Assembly (NCBI GenBank): GCA_050305935.1
Contig: JBNLGG010000088.1
Coordinates: 1 to 13,842 of the forward strand
Length of the DNA: 13,842 nucleotides
Direction: 5' to 3'
Source: CAJXNP01 sp050305935
GTDB lineage: Bacteria > Bacteroidota > Bacteroidia > Cytophagales > Cyclobacteriaceae
Shown: positions 1-6,690 of the stretch, piece by piece
How positions within the stretch are numbered: the stretch's first letter is position 1
Layout: the number at the start of each line of letters is the position of its first letter
Translations under genes and position numbers: made by a program
Notes under the pieces: generated by a model
Told to the model about the DNA's origin: nothing
Seen by the model: only the letters and a program-made list of their open reading frames with translations
Databases searched by the model: none

Positions 1-1632
1 GTTACAGTACCGGAAGGAGCAGTCACAGGGTTGGTAGATATAACAGTAAACGGGATCGGGATAGAACTCCCTGCCCTGGGACATAAGTTTACTGTCATTG
101 TTCCTCCCACCGTCAGCAGCTTCTCACCGGCAAGCGGCGAAGTAGGCGCTACAGTAACTATTACAGGAACAAACTTCAGTACCATTCCAGGTGAAAACAC
201 GGTGGAAATAGGCAACTCGGAAGCTACAGTTACAGCCGCTACCACTACCCAGCTTACCGTCACAGTACCGGAAGGGGCCGAAACAGGAGCGATCAGCGTG
301 ACAGTCGATGGACAGACAGCTACATCAGTGAATAAGTTCACTGTTGTTTATCCCCCAGTGATCACTAGCTTTTCACCTACCAGCGGGCATACTGGCGATG
401 TAATCACTATTACCGGGACAAACTTCAGTGAAGTTCCGAGCGGAAATGTGGTGAAATTTAATGGCATTCAGGCAACTGTAAAATCCACCACTACTACCTC
501 CATAGAGGCTGTAGTTCCCGCAAGCTTAACGGCGGCCACAAGTAAAATTACGGTAACGACCGGTGGACAAACCGCCACAAGCGCCGATGATTTCACATTG
601 ATTGTTACAAAAGTTATAAAAATAGCTGCAGGTGATGGTCACACTATGTTTCTGATGGATGACAACACCTTATGGGCTGCGGGAGCTAATAATTATGGGC
701 AGTCAGGTGATGGAGAAACATCTATTGCTCTCACAAAAATCCCCAGACTTGTCATGAACGATGTAAAGGATGTTTCTGCAGGCTCACATCACACGCTGAT
801 TTTGAAAACCGACAATACGCTGTGGGCTTGCGGTCACAATCTATATGGCCAATTGGGTATAGGAACAACGGATGACTACAGTAAGCCACAGCAAATCATG
901 AGTGATGTAAAGAGTATTGTTGCGGGGCCTTATTACTCCCTGATCCTGACTAATAACAATGAATTATGGGCATGCGGAAGGAATAGCAGCGGACAGCTTG
1001 GCAAAGGGGAACCTGTCGAAGTTGTATCCTCTCCTATCTTTGTTATGAGTGATGTAAAAACGATGGCTGCCGGCAATTCGCATAGCATGATCGTGAAAAC
1101 CAACAACACACTTTGGACGACTGGCAATAATACTTACGGGCAGCTAGGGGATGGAACAACTAACCAAACAAGTATACCAAAACAGGTTATGACGGGCGTA
1201 AAAGACGTTGCCGCAGGCTATTATCATTCAATGATCCTGAAGGATGATAATAATCTGTGGGGTTGCGGACGTAATAACTTTGGCCAGTTGGGCAAGGGAG
1301 GCGGAGATATTCATACGCCGGAATTTATTGTTGGAAATGTAGCGAAAGTTCAAGCAGGTCTATTCCATACGGCGGCTTTATCTACAGGCAATAGTGCTTA
1401 TACTACAGGACTCAGACAAAACGGTCAGCTAGGCGATGGATACATGGGTAGTGGTAGCTATGCATTTAACTTTCAGAATATTAAAAGTGAAGTATCAGAC
1501 ATCTTCACGGGCGCTAATAGTACTTTCTTTTTACAATATAATACCGTATGGGGTACAGGCAGAAATGACAGCGGACAGTTGGGTATCAACAGCACCAGCA
1601 ATGTAAGTATCCCCTATGCAGTTTATTTTTGA
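1..1632 (+). CDS. TIG/IPT-domain and RCC1-repeat surface protein, 5' end missing
   Basis: The reading frame is open from the first base, so this is the last 543 residues of a longer protein. The first in-frame TTG (31) lies inside a domain and is not a real start. Visible residues 1-31 are the end of one TIG/IPT immunoglobulin-like domain. Two full TIG domains follow (about 35-106 and 108-193), each opening with a PP.(V/I)(S/T)SFSP.SG motif and containing TITGTNFS. Residues about 195-543 are seven RCC1-type repeats, each with a pattern like VK.(V/I).AG..H(T/S), then LW..G.N..GQLG.G. Seven repeats match the seven blades of a closed RCC1 propeller. TIG and RCC1 domains are typical of extracellular Bacteroidota proteins that bind partners or polysaccharide, but the ligand here is unknown. 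No T9SS C-terminal sorting domain follows the last blade. The gene ends 38 nt before a strong terminator hairpin. Confidence 0.9.
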   Translation, partial: VTVPEGAVTGLVDITVNGIGIELPALGHKFTVIVPPTVSSFSPASGEVGATVTITGTNFSTIPGENTVEIGNSEATVTAATTTQLTVTVPEGAETGAISVTVDGQTATSVNKFTVVYPPVITSFSPTSGHTGDVITITGTNFSEVPSGNVVKFNGIQATVKSTTTTSIEAVVPASLTAATSKITVTTGGQTATSADDFTLIVTKVIKIAAGDGHTMFLMDDNTLWAAGANNYGQSGDGETSIALTKIPRLVMNDVKDVSAGSHHTLILKTDNTLWACGHNLYGQLGIGTTDDYSKPQQIMSDVKSIVAGPYYSLILTNNNELWACGRNSSGQLGKGEPVEVVSSPIFVMSDVKTMAAGNSHSMIVKTNNTLWTTGNNTYGQLGDGTTNQTSIPKQVMTGVKDVAAGYYHSMILKDDNNLWGCGRNNFGQLGKGGGDIHTPEFIVGNVAKVQAGLFHTAALSTGNSAYTTGLRQNGQLGDGYMGSGSYAFNFQNIKSEVSDIFTGANSTFFLQYNTVWGTGRNDSGQLGINSTSNVSIPYAVYF

Positions 1633-1670
1633 CAAAGCATTAGTCTATAACAGAATATTGTCTTAAAAAA

Positions 1671-1710
1671 GGAAGACATCTCAAAGCTGTTTGAGGTGCC
1701 TTCCATTTTT
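1671..1710 (+). terminator. Strong intrinsic terminator after the RCC1 gene
   Basis: A 15-base arm (1671-1685) pairs with 1690-1704 around the 4-base loop GCTG. By eye 13 pairs are Watson-Crick, one is G-U and one is an A-C mismatch. The 3' arm is followed by ATTTTT and the 5' arm is preceded by AAAAAA, so the structure could work in both directions. It also covers the TTG at 1691, which argues against that codon as the start of the next gene. Confidence 0.8.
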
Positions 1711-1723
1711 AAAAGATACCAGC

Positions 1724-2473
1724 ATGAAATCAATCAAAATCAAAGCAAGATGGTCAGGTGTGTTGATCATTCTTGGAATGGTCGCGGGTGTATTTAGTGT
1801 AGCTCCTTCCGTTGATTCTCCGAGCTACCTCACCGAAGCGACCGGACATTCGGGACAGGTGATCATCGCCGCTGTGTTTCAACTGATGATGGCTTTTGCC
1901 TATTTGGCCTTTGCCATTTTAATGTATTCGCTCACAAAGTCTTTTGGAAAAGAATTGGCCCTGGGTTTTTTATGCTCAAGGATCGTCGCTGTGGCTATGG
2001 TGGTGTTGGGCGCTGTAGCGTTAGTAGCTATACTGGCATTGAGTAATGAATACATTAATACTTCTTCCTCAGAATTGAGTAATGAATACATTAATACTTC
2101 TTCCTCAGAAATACCGTTTTTTTATTCATTTGGAAATGTATTGAAGGCCACCCGGGACTATATCAACCATGTTTTTATGATTTTGATTCTATCGTGTGGT
2201 AATTTTCTTATGTACATCCTTTTTCTTCAATCAAAACTCGTCCCTCGTTGGATCTCTATGCCGGGCTTGGCAGGAACTGTGTCTTCCGTTGTAGCCAGTT
2301 TGCTTGTTTTATTTCAGGTCTTAGATGTAATCACATCTACCTACCTATTGTTAAATGTACCTACAGCGCTTTTGGAATTAATCCTGGCATTGTGGTTGAT
2401 ATTTGATGGATCAGACCTCGGGGCACGGGATCAGGATAAGCAACCTCATTTCTTTTCGGGTTTTAACCATTAA
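1724..2473 (+). CDS. DUF4386 family integral membrane protein
   Basis: A 249-residue hydrophobic protein with about six predicted membrane segments (roughly residues 11-33, 46-70, 85-110, 155-175, 183-206 and 215-235). The N-terminal R(W)SGVLIILGMVAGVFS, the central YSFGNVLKATRDYINH stretch and the later RWISMPGLAG segment resemble DUF4386, a family of unknown function common in Bacteroidota and Firmicutes. I chose the ATG at 1724 because the upstream TTG lies in the preceding terminator hairpin. In the loop after the third membrane segment the 12-residue unit LSNEYINTSSSE occurs twice in tandem, encoded by an exact 36-nt duplication, so the loop is longer than usual. The gene is followed after 64 nt by the DUF418 gene on the same strand. 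The family assignment is from pattern memory; no biochemical role can be given. Confidence 0.75.
   Translation: MKSIKIKARWSGVLIILGMVAGVFSVAPSVDSPSYLTEATGHSGQVIIAAVFQLMMAFAYLAFAILMYSLTKSFGKELALGFLCSRIVAVAMVVLGAVALVAILALSNEYINTSSSELSNEYINTSSSEIPFFYSFGNVLKATRDYINHVFMILILSCGNFLMYILFLQSKLVPRWISMPGLAGTVSSVVASLLVLFQVLDVITSTYLLLNVPTALLELILALWLIFDGSDLGARDQDKQPHFFSGFNH
2039..2110 (+). repeat. Perfect 36-nt tandem duplication inside the DUF4386 gene
   Basis: Bases 2039-2074 and 2075-2110 are identical 36-mers starting TTGAGTAATG and ending CCTCAGAA. The length is a multiple of three, so the frame is kept and 12 residues are added. Identity at every position, including third codon positions, suggests a very recent event or an assembly artefact. 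Confidence 0.95.
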
Positions 2474-2537
2474 GACCTGGATTGAATGCAGAACTTCGTT
2501 TTGTGGAAATCCCGTCATTTTATACTGAATTAACGCA

Positions 2538-3830
2538 ATGAATGTGGGAAGTGGAATGTCTGGCATTCGTATTAAGCCAACACAACAATCCGAACGGATC
2601 CCATCCCTCGACTTCCTGAGAGGAATAGCCATTCTCGGAATACTATTTATCAATTTAGAAAACTTCGCCTATCCCGACTCATGGAGTCCGTGGAAATACG
2701 GCTTCAAGGGCTCAATCGACCACACAGCAAGATTTTGGGTCTACTTTCTTACACAAGGTAAATTCTATACGATGTTTGCCCTGCTGTTTGGCATCGGCTT
2801 TTACATCTTTCTCGAGAGACTTGAGAAAAAGGGTCTGGGACTTAAGGCAATGGATATTTATGCCAGGAGATTGCTTTGGCTTTTTGTGATCGGAATAGCC
2901 CATGCCTATCTAATCTGGGACGGCGACGTGCTGTATCACTATGCTATCTGTGGTTTTTTATTGTTCCCTTTCCGATCCATTAAGTCGCGAAGTTTAACCC
3001 TGATTGTGGTCTTTTTGTGTGTGCTGCAATTGCTTAAGTCATACGATCAAACCGTAAGGTGGCAGGATCGTCNNNNNNNNNNNNNNNNNNNNNNNNNNNN
3101 NNNNNNNNNNNNNNNNNNNNNNNNNNNNNNNNNNNNNNNNNNNNNNNNNNNNNNNNNNNNNNNNNNNNNNNNNNNNNNNNNNNNNNNNNNNNNNNNNNNN
3201 NNNNNNNNNNNNNNNNNNNNNNNNNNNNNNNNNNNNNNNNNNNNNNNNNNNCACAAAGGGCTCGTATATTACCAGGGGCTTTTATTCCCGTCGCTGATCG
3301 CAATGATCCTGGGCATCGTCCTTTATAGGTCGGGAATATTTAGCGACTATCATGTTTGGAAATATTATTGGATCATCAGTCTTAGCGTCCTTGCCGTTGG
3401 ATTGATCATCAACTATTTAAGATATTACCACTGGACCTACGAGTATTTCAATCCTGTTACCAACGTCTGGAAAGGATGGCTTTTTACTTTCCCAAAAGAA
3501 ATTCTAGGCATCGGTTATGTGCTGATATTGAACGGTCTCTTCCAAAAGTTCCTTCCTTCGGTGCGATTCAAAATGATCTCGAACATAGGAAGAATGGCCC
3601 TCACAAACTACATCTTTCAAAATACCCTGCTCGGACTGATCTTCTATGGCTACGGATTAGCAATGTTCAACCGCTTTTCAAGATTTGAGTTGCTGGGAAT
3701 CGTTGCAGTGATCTGGATTGTCCAGATACTTCTAAGCAGCTTGTGGATGAAAAAGCACAAACAAGGTCCGCTGGAAATGATGTGGAAGGCACTTACCTAT
3801 AATAGTTTTAAAACACTCAAAAACAGGTAA
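2538..3830 (+). CDS. DUF418 family membrane protein, with an assembly gap inside
   Basis: A 430-codon frame interrupted by 179 undetermined bases; the frame is the same on both sides of the gap. The N-terminus has the family signature RIPSLDFLRGIAILGILFIN just before the first membrane segment. Several more hydrophobic segments follow. The C-terminus carries KQGPLEMMWKALTY, matching the GPLEWLWR.LTY-like end of DUF418 proteins. DUF418 proteins are polytopic inner-membrane proteins; some are annotated as possible transporters, but their function is not established. ATG codons at 2538 and 2556 are both plausible starts, and the family signature begins after both. It lies 64 nt after the DUF4386 gene, and the next frame begins 2 nt after its stop, so it is probably co-transcribed. 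About 60 residues are unknown because of the gap. Confidence 0.85.
   Translation: MNVGSGMSGIRIKPTQQSERIPSLDFLRGIAILGILFINLENFAYPDSWSPWKYGFKGSIDHTARFWVYFLTQGKFYTMFALLFGIGFYIFLERLEKKGLGLKAMDIYARRLLWLFVIGIAHAYLIWDGDVLYHYAICGFLLFPFRSIKSRSLTLIVVFLCVLQLLKSYDQTVRWQDRXXXXXXXXXXXXXXXXXXXXXXXXXXXXXXXXXXXXXXXXXXXXXXXXXXXXXXXXXXXXHKGLVYYQGLLFPSLIAMILGIVLYRSGIFSDYHVWKYYWIISLSVLAVGLIINYLRYYHWTYEYFNPVTNVWKGWLFTFPKEILGIGYVLILNGLFQKFLPSVRFKMISNIGRMALTNYIFQNTLLGLIFYGYGLAMFNRFSRFELLGIVAVIWIVQILLSSLWMKKHKQGPLEMMWKALTYNSFKTLKNR
3073..3251. other. Assembly gap of 179 undetermined bases
   Basis: A run of N within the DUF418 gene. The frame upstream (ending in the arginine codon before the gap) and downstream (starting HKGLVYYQG) agree if the gap length is correct, which suggests the size estimate is accurate or a multiple of three away from it. 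Small open frames reported across the N run are artefacts. Confidence 1.
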
Positions 3831-3832
3831 TT

Positions 3833-4103
3833 ATGAGCAAACTGTTTATCCTTATTGGTATTATATTCTCCGTCGAGTCATATGCCCAGAACAAAAAAAT
3901 GTGCCTCACTGTCGATGACCTTCCAACCGTTCCATACCGAGCCCCCGGGCATGAAATCAAGCTTGACATCACAAACGGACTCAGCCGGGTATTCAAGGAA
4001 TTCACATTCCCGCCGCCGTTTGGTTCTTGGCAATAGCAAAAGAGGGGATTTCTTTGCAGGCGATCCTCTGATGCCGGAGTATATTCAGGAACTGGCAAAA
4101 TAG
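3833..4103 (+). pseudogene. Remnant of a secreted polysaccharide deacetylase (NodB-like) gene
   Basis: The first frame gives a signal peptide (MSKLFILIGIIFSVESYAQ) followed by KKMCLTVDDLPTVPY, which matches the first conserved motif of NodB-type carbohydrate deacetylases; the paired aspartates are residues 28-29. The frame then fails. After VFKEF the similarity moves to a second frame reading HIPAAVWF from about 4003, consistent with loss of one base. It moves again to a third frame, NSKRGDFFAGDPLMPEYIQELAK, from about 4030, ending at TAG 4101-4103. All downstream motifs of the family, including the metal-binding histidine pair and most of the barrel, are absent, so no active enzyme can be made. 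The start is only 2 nt after the DUF418 stop, so the intact ancestor was probably in the same operon. Sequencing error could explain the frameshifts but not the missing 3' half. Confidence 0.75.
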
Positions 4104-4159
4104 AGATGTTAGCTGCAATTTTTCTGCTAACCTTCACCACACATACTAAAAGACATTTG

Positions 4160-5614
4160 ATGAACTTTAAACTTCTCTTTTTAGCAATAATCTTACCCTC
4201 GGCATTATGTGCTCAACAGGAATTAACGGAAAAACAAATTTTGGAGGACTATACTATTTTCAAGAATGTATTAACAGCCAGTCACCCAAGCTTGTATGAA
4301 TACACTACAAATTCTCAATGGGATAGTATTTTTTCAAATTTTGAGTCACAAGTAAAACATATAAAAAATTCTGATGACTTATTTAAAGCAATGAGCGCCG
4401 TTGCAATCAACGTTAGGGACGGCCACCTCATAATTCATCATCCAAAAATGGATTCCATTCCACCGATGTTCCCCCTGCTGTTAAAGATAATTGATGAAAA
4501 ACTCTATACGGATACGGAAGATTTTGGTATCCCATTAGGTTCAGAGATTGTTACAATTGATGGTTTAAATAGTCAGGAGATAATTAAAAGAATGGCCAAG
4601 TATGCACCATCCGATGGCTATAATACCACGAAAAAATACCGACAAATAGAGTCAGAATTTGGTATTCTGCATTATTATGAATTCGGAGCAAAGAATGATT
4701 ATACAGTTACTTATCGCACTCCCGATCATCATACCCAAACATCGAATATCAAGAGCAAACCTTTTAAAAGTATTGGTATGCGAAACCCGAAAAGAAGTTC
4801 CTATTTTTCTGCATATCATCAAAAAACAGATAAGCTGGAGCATTTTAAAAATACCATAAGCCAGAAATTACCTTTTATCTATTTTGTTGACTCCATAAAT
4901 ACAGCAGTACTCACTGTGAATTCATTTGGCGTTGATCCTCAGGAATTCAAATCCAGGATCATTGAGGTTTTTAAAGAAATAAAACGCAAAAAAGCGACAT
5001 CACTGATTATTGACGTAAGACAAAATAACGGAGGATATCGAGCGAATGCCATCACTCTATTCTCATTTATTTCAGACCAGCCATTTAAACAAAGAATTTC
5101 AGAGTGTGCCATCACGCCGACCCTAATTGAAGAAAAATATGTCGCACATACCATGTCGAATTACCCGGAGTTTTATAAACGCTATTTTGCCAATTCAGAA
5201 AGAAAAAGTGGCTGTTGGGTTTTAACTACCGATAAGGCTGAGGAAGCAATGAAACCTTACCGCCAACCATTCAAAAATAATATTTATGTGCTGGCTGGCG
5301 GAAATACGTTTTCAGCCGGTGCAGCATTTGCCTTAAACGCAAAGAATAGTGACCACATAAAGCTCATTGGAGAAGAAACAGGGGGAGGCTATTATTTTCA
5401 TACAGGCCAATTTCCGGTTTTGTATGAATTACCCAATTCTAAAATATTTATGAATATATCCCTGATCAAGATCAATCATTACGTCCGGGATAGCTCAGTG
5501 GCAAAAGGAAGCGGTATTTTACCTGATTTTGAGATCAACTTTACGCAGGAGGATTTGATCAACGGAACGGATTGTCAATTAGATTACATACTGAAACAAA
5601 TTGAAAAGCAATAA
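4160..5614 (+). CDS. Secreted S41-family peptidase (C-terminal processing protease-like)
   Basis: Starting at ATG 4160 the 484-residue protein begins with a clean signal peptide, MNFKLLFLAIILPSALCAQ. An upstream in-frame ATG at 4106 would add 18 residues ahead of it and overlaps a small hairpin, so I prefer 4160. Residues about 20-130 form a helical N-terminal region. The C-terminal half carries S41 signatures: SLIIDVRQNNGG near residues 280-292, then GGNTFSAGAAFALNAK with the probable nucleophile Ser385, then LIGEETGGG. SGILPDFEI near the C-terminus resembles the G..PD....T closing motif of S41 enzymes. No clear PDZ domain is visible; a short region around residues 115-140 with IVTIDG could be a reduced one. 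The protein should act in the periplasm or outside the cell; its substrate is unknown. The general base lysine is not certain by eye. A hairpin follows the stop. Confidence 0.85.
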   Translation: MNFKLLFLAIILPSALCAQQELTEKQILEDYTIFKNVLTASHPSLYEYTTNSQWDSIFSNFESQVKHIKNSDDLFKAMSAVAINVRDGHLIIHHPKMDSIPPMFPLLLKIIDEKLYTDTEDFGIPLGSEIVTIDGLNSQEIIKRMAKYAPSDGYNTTKKYRQIESEFGILHYYEFGAKNDYTVTYRTPDHHTQTSNIKSKPFKSIGMRNPKRSSYFSAYHQKTDKLEHFKNTISQKLPFIYFVDSINTAVLTVNSFGVDPQEFKSRIIEVFKEIKRKKATSLIIDVRQNNGGYRANAITLFSFISDQPFKQRISECAITPTLIEEKYVAHTMSNYPEFYKRYFANSERKSGCWVLTTDKAEEAMKPYRQPFKNNIYVLAGGNTFSAGAAFALNAKNSDHIKLIGEETGGGYYFHTGQFPVLYELPNSKIFMNISLIKINHYVRDSSVAKGSGILPDFEINFTQEDLINGTDCQLDYILKQIEKQ

Positions 5615-5641
5615 TATGTGAGTAAAATTCTATCCCCATAC

Positions 5642-5682
5642 TGCTTTGAAAGGGAGAGATACCTGCAAAGCAATTTATTTTT
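5642..5682 (+). terminator. Probable terminator of the S41 peptidase gene
   Basis: TGCTTTG (5642-5648) pairs perfectly with CAAAGCA (5666-5672). The 17-base interval can form further AGG/CCT pairing. The 3' arm is followed by ATTTATTTTT. It lies 27 nt after the peptidase stop, which fits an intrinsic terminator for the plus-strand cluster. Confidence 0.5.
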
Positions 5683-5955
5683 CCGCCTCCATTTTCTGTT
5701 TTAAAGACAAGTCTAAACAGTGTACAAACCTTAAAAAAATTGACCTCTATATTGTATCAGTATTCTTTTAACTATTATCCATCCAAAAATCTTGCTCGCA
5801 GCTAAAAAAAACAGGCCACAGTAGATGACCAAGGTGTGACGACTCTCAATGACTACCTAAAATCATTTCTCGCTGTAGATAAGCAAAAAATTGCTGAAGG
5901 ACATTACTGTTTTTGATGGCACCTCATCTCCTCAAAAATATCAACGGACTGTTTT

Positions 5956-5989
5956 GGATTTGCAAATCCGATCCGACTAAAGTCTGATC
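5956..5989. repeat. Two adjacent palindromes downstream of the two-component operon
   Basis: GGATTTGCAAATCC (5956-5969) is a perfect 14-base palindrome. It is followed at once by GATCCGACT and AGTCTGATC (5970-5978 and 5981-5989), which are inverted with one mismatch around AA. No T-run follows on the minus strand, so this is not a classic terminator. It could be a 3'-end processing signal or a protein-binding site. Confidence 0.55.
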
Positions 5990-6004
5990 TGAAAAAGTGG
6001 CGAG

Positions 6005-6652
6005 TTACTCGGTCATCAGGCCGTTTTGGAATGCATATTTTACCAAACCGGCGGTATTTTTTGCATTGAGCTTGCTCAGCAGATTTTTCCGGTGGGTGTT
6101 TACGGTGTTTTGGCTAATGAACAGCTTGTCGGCAATCTCCTGAGTGGTGTACTCCATAGAAATGTACTTCAGGATCTCTTTTTCCCGGCGACTCAATTGA
6201 AAAGGGGCTTCTTTTTCTTTTGATACTGAAAATACATTCTTCATGTATTCATCTTTCACGTCCTGTGCGAAATACTTCTCGCCGGCAGCAATAACATTCA
6301 GCGCTTTCAGCAACTCCTGCTTTTCAGCGTTTTTCAGCAGGTAGCCGTCCACATCATTGCTGATGCACTTTGCTATCATGTTGGCGTCGTTATGAGTGCT
6401 GAGGATCAGCGTCTTTATCTCCGGGTGTTTTTTTTTCAGGTGCTTGCTAAGCCCTATGCCATCCATCTCGGGCATATTGATATCCGTCACCACAATATCT
6501 ATCTGTTTGTTTTTTATCTTATTGATAGCCTCTTTGCCATTCAGGGCCGTATCGACAATCTCAACATCAGGTTCATGCTGCAGCAGCGAACAAATACCTT
6601 CCAGAAACATATGATGATCATCGACAATTAGGATATTTATTCTTTTTTCCAT
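6005..6652 (-). CDS. NarL/LuxR-family response regulator
   Basis: Using ATG at 6652 the protein is 215 residues and begins MEKRINILIVDDHHMFLEG; the longer open frame upstream only shadows the kinase gene. Residues 1-120 are a receiver domain: acidic pocket D11-D12, phosphoacceptor D57 in VVTDINMPEMDG, S85 in LILSTHN, and K107 in GYLLKN. Residues about 148-212 are a GerE/LuxR-type helix-turn-helix (LSRREKEILKYI, then TTQEIADKLFISQNTVNTH and RKNLLSKLNAKN). This is the standard layout of a DNA-binding regulator controlled by a HisKA_3-class kinase, and the kinase gene lies 38 nt upstream on the same strand. All key receiver residues are present, so it should be phosphorylatable. Its target promoters cannot be read from the sequence. 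Confidence 0.95.
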   Translation of the reverse strand: MEKRINILIVDDHHMFLEGICSLLQHEPDVEIVDTALNGKEAINKIKNKQIDIVVTDINMPEMDGIGLSKHLKKKHPEIKTLILSTHNDANMIAKCISNDVDGYLLKNAEKQELLKALNVIAAGEKYFAQDVKDEYMKNVFSVSKEKEAPFQLSRREKEILKYISMEYTTQEIADKLFISQNTVNTHRKNLLSKLNAKNTAGLVKYAFQNGLMTE

Positions 6653-6690
6653 TATTAATAACCTGTTATTAAAAATCTCAACACTAAGTC

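Larger units (their letters stand above)
5615..6004. other. Intergenic region between convergent units, with possible coding scraps
   Basis: This 390-nt stretch separates the S41 gene (plus) from the response regulator gene (minus). It holds the hairpin at 5642-5682. It also holds two overlapping plus-strand open stretches without a good start: one from 5806 reading TVDDQGVTTLNDYLKSFLAV, ending in TGA about 5917, and one from about 5885 reading LKDITVFDGTSSPQKYQRTV, ending at TAA 5978-5980. The second resembles the N-terminal .I.NVTVFDGTS pattern of amidohydrolases, but it is too short to claim. Near the regulator end are two palindromes (5956-5989). I see no RNA gene. Confidence 0.5.

Noticed and set aside
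1691..1723. TTG start extending the DUF4386 protein upstream
   Set aside because: The codon lies in the 3' arm of the strong terminator hairpin; ATG 1724 gives the normal family N-terminus.
3034..3328. Several small open frames spanning the undetermined bases
   Set aside because: They consist mostly of N and exist only because no stop can be called there.
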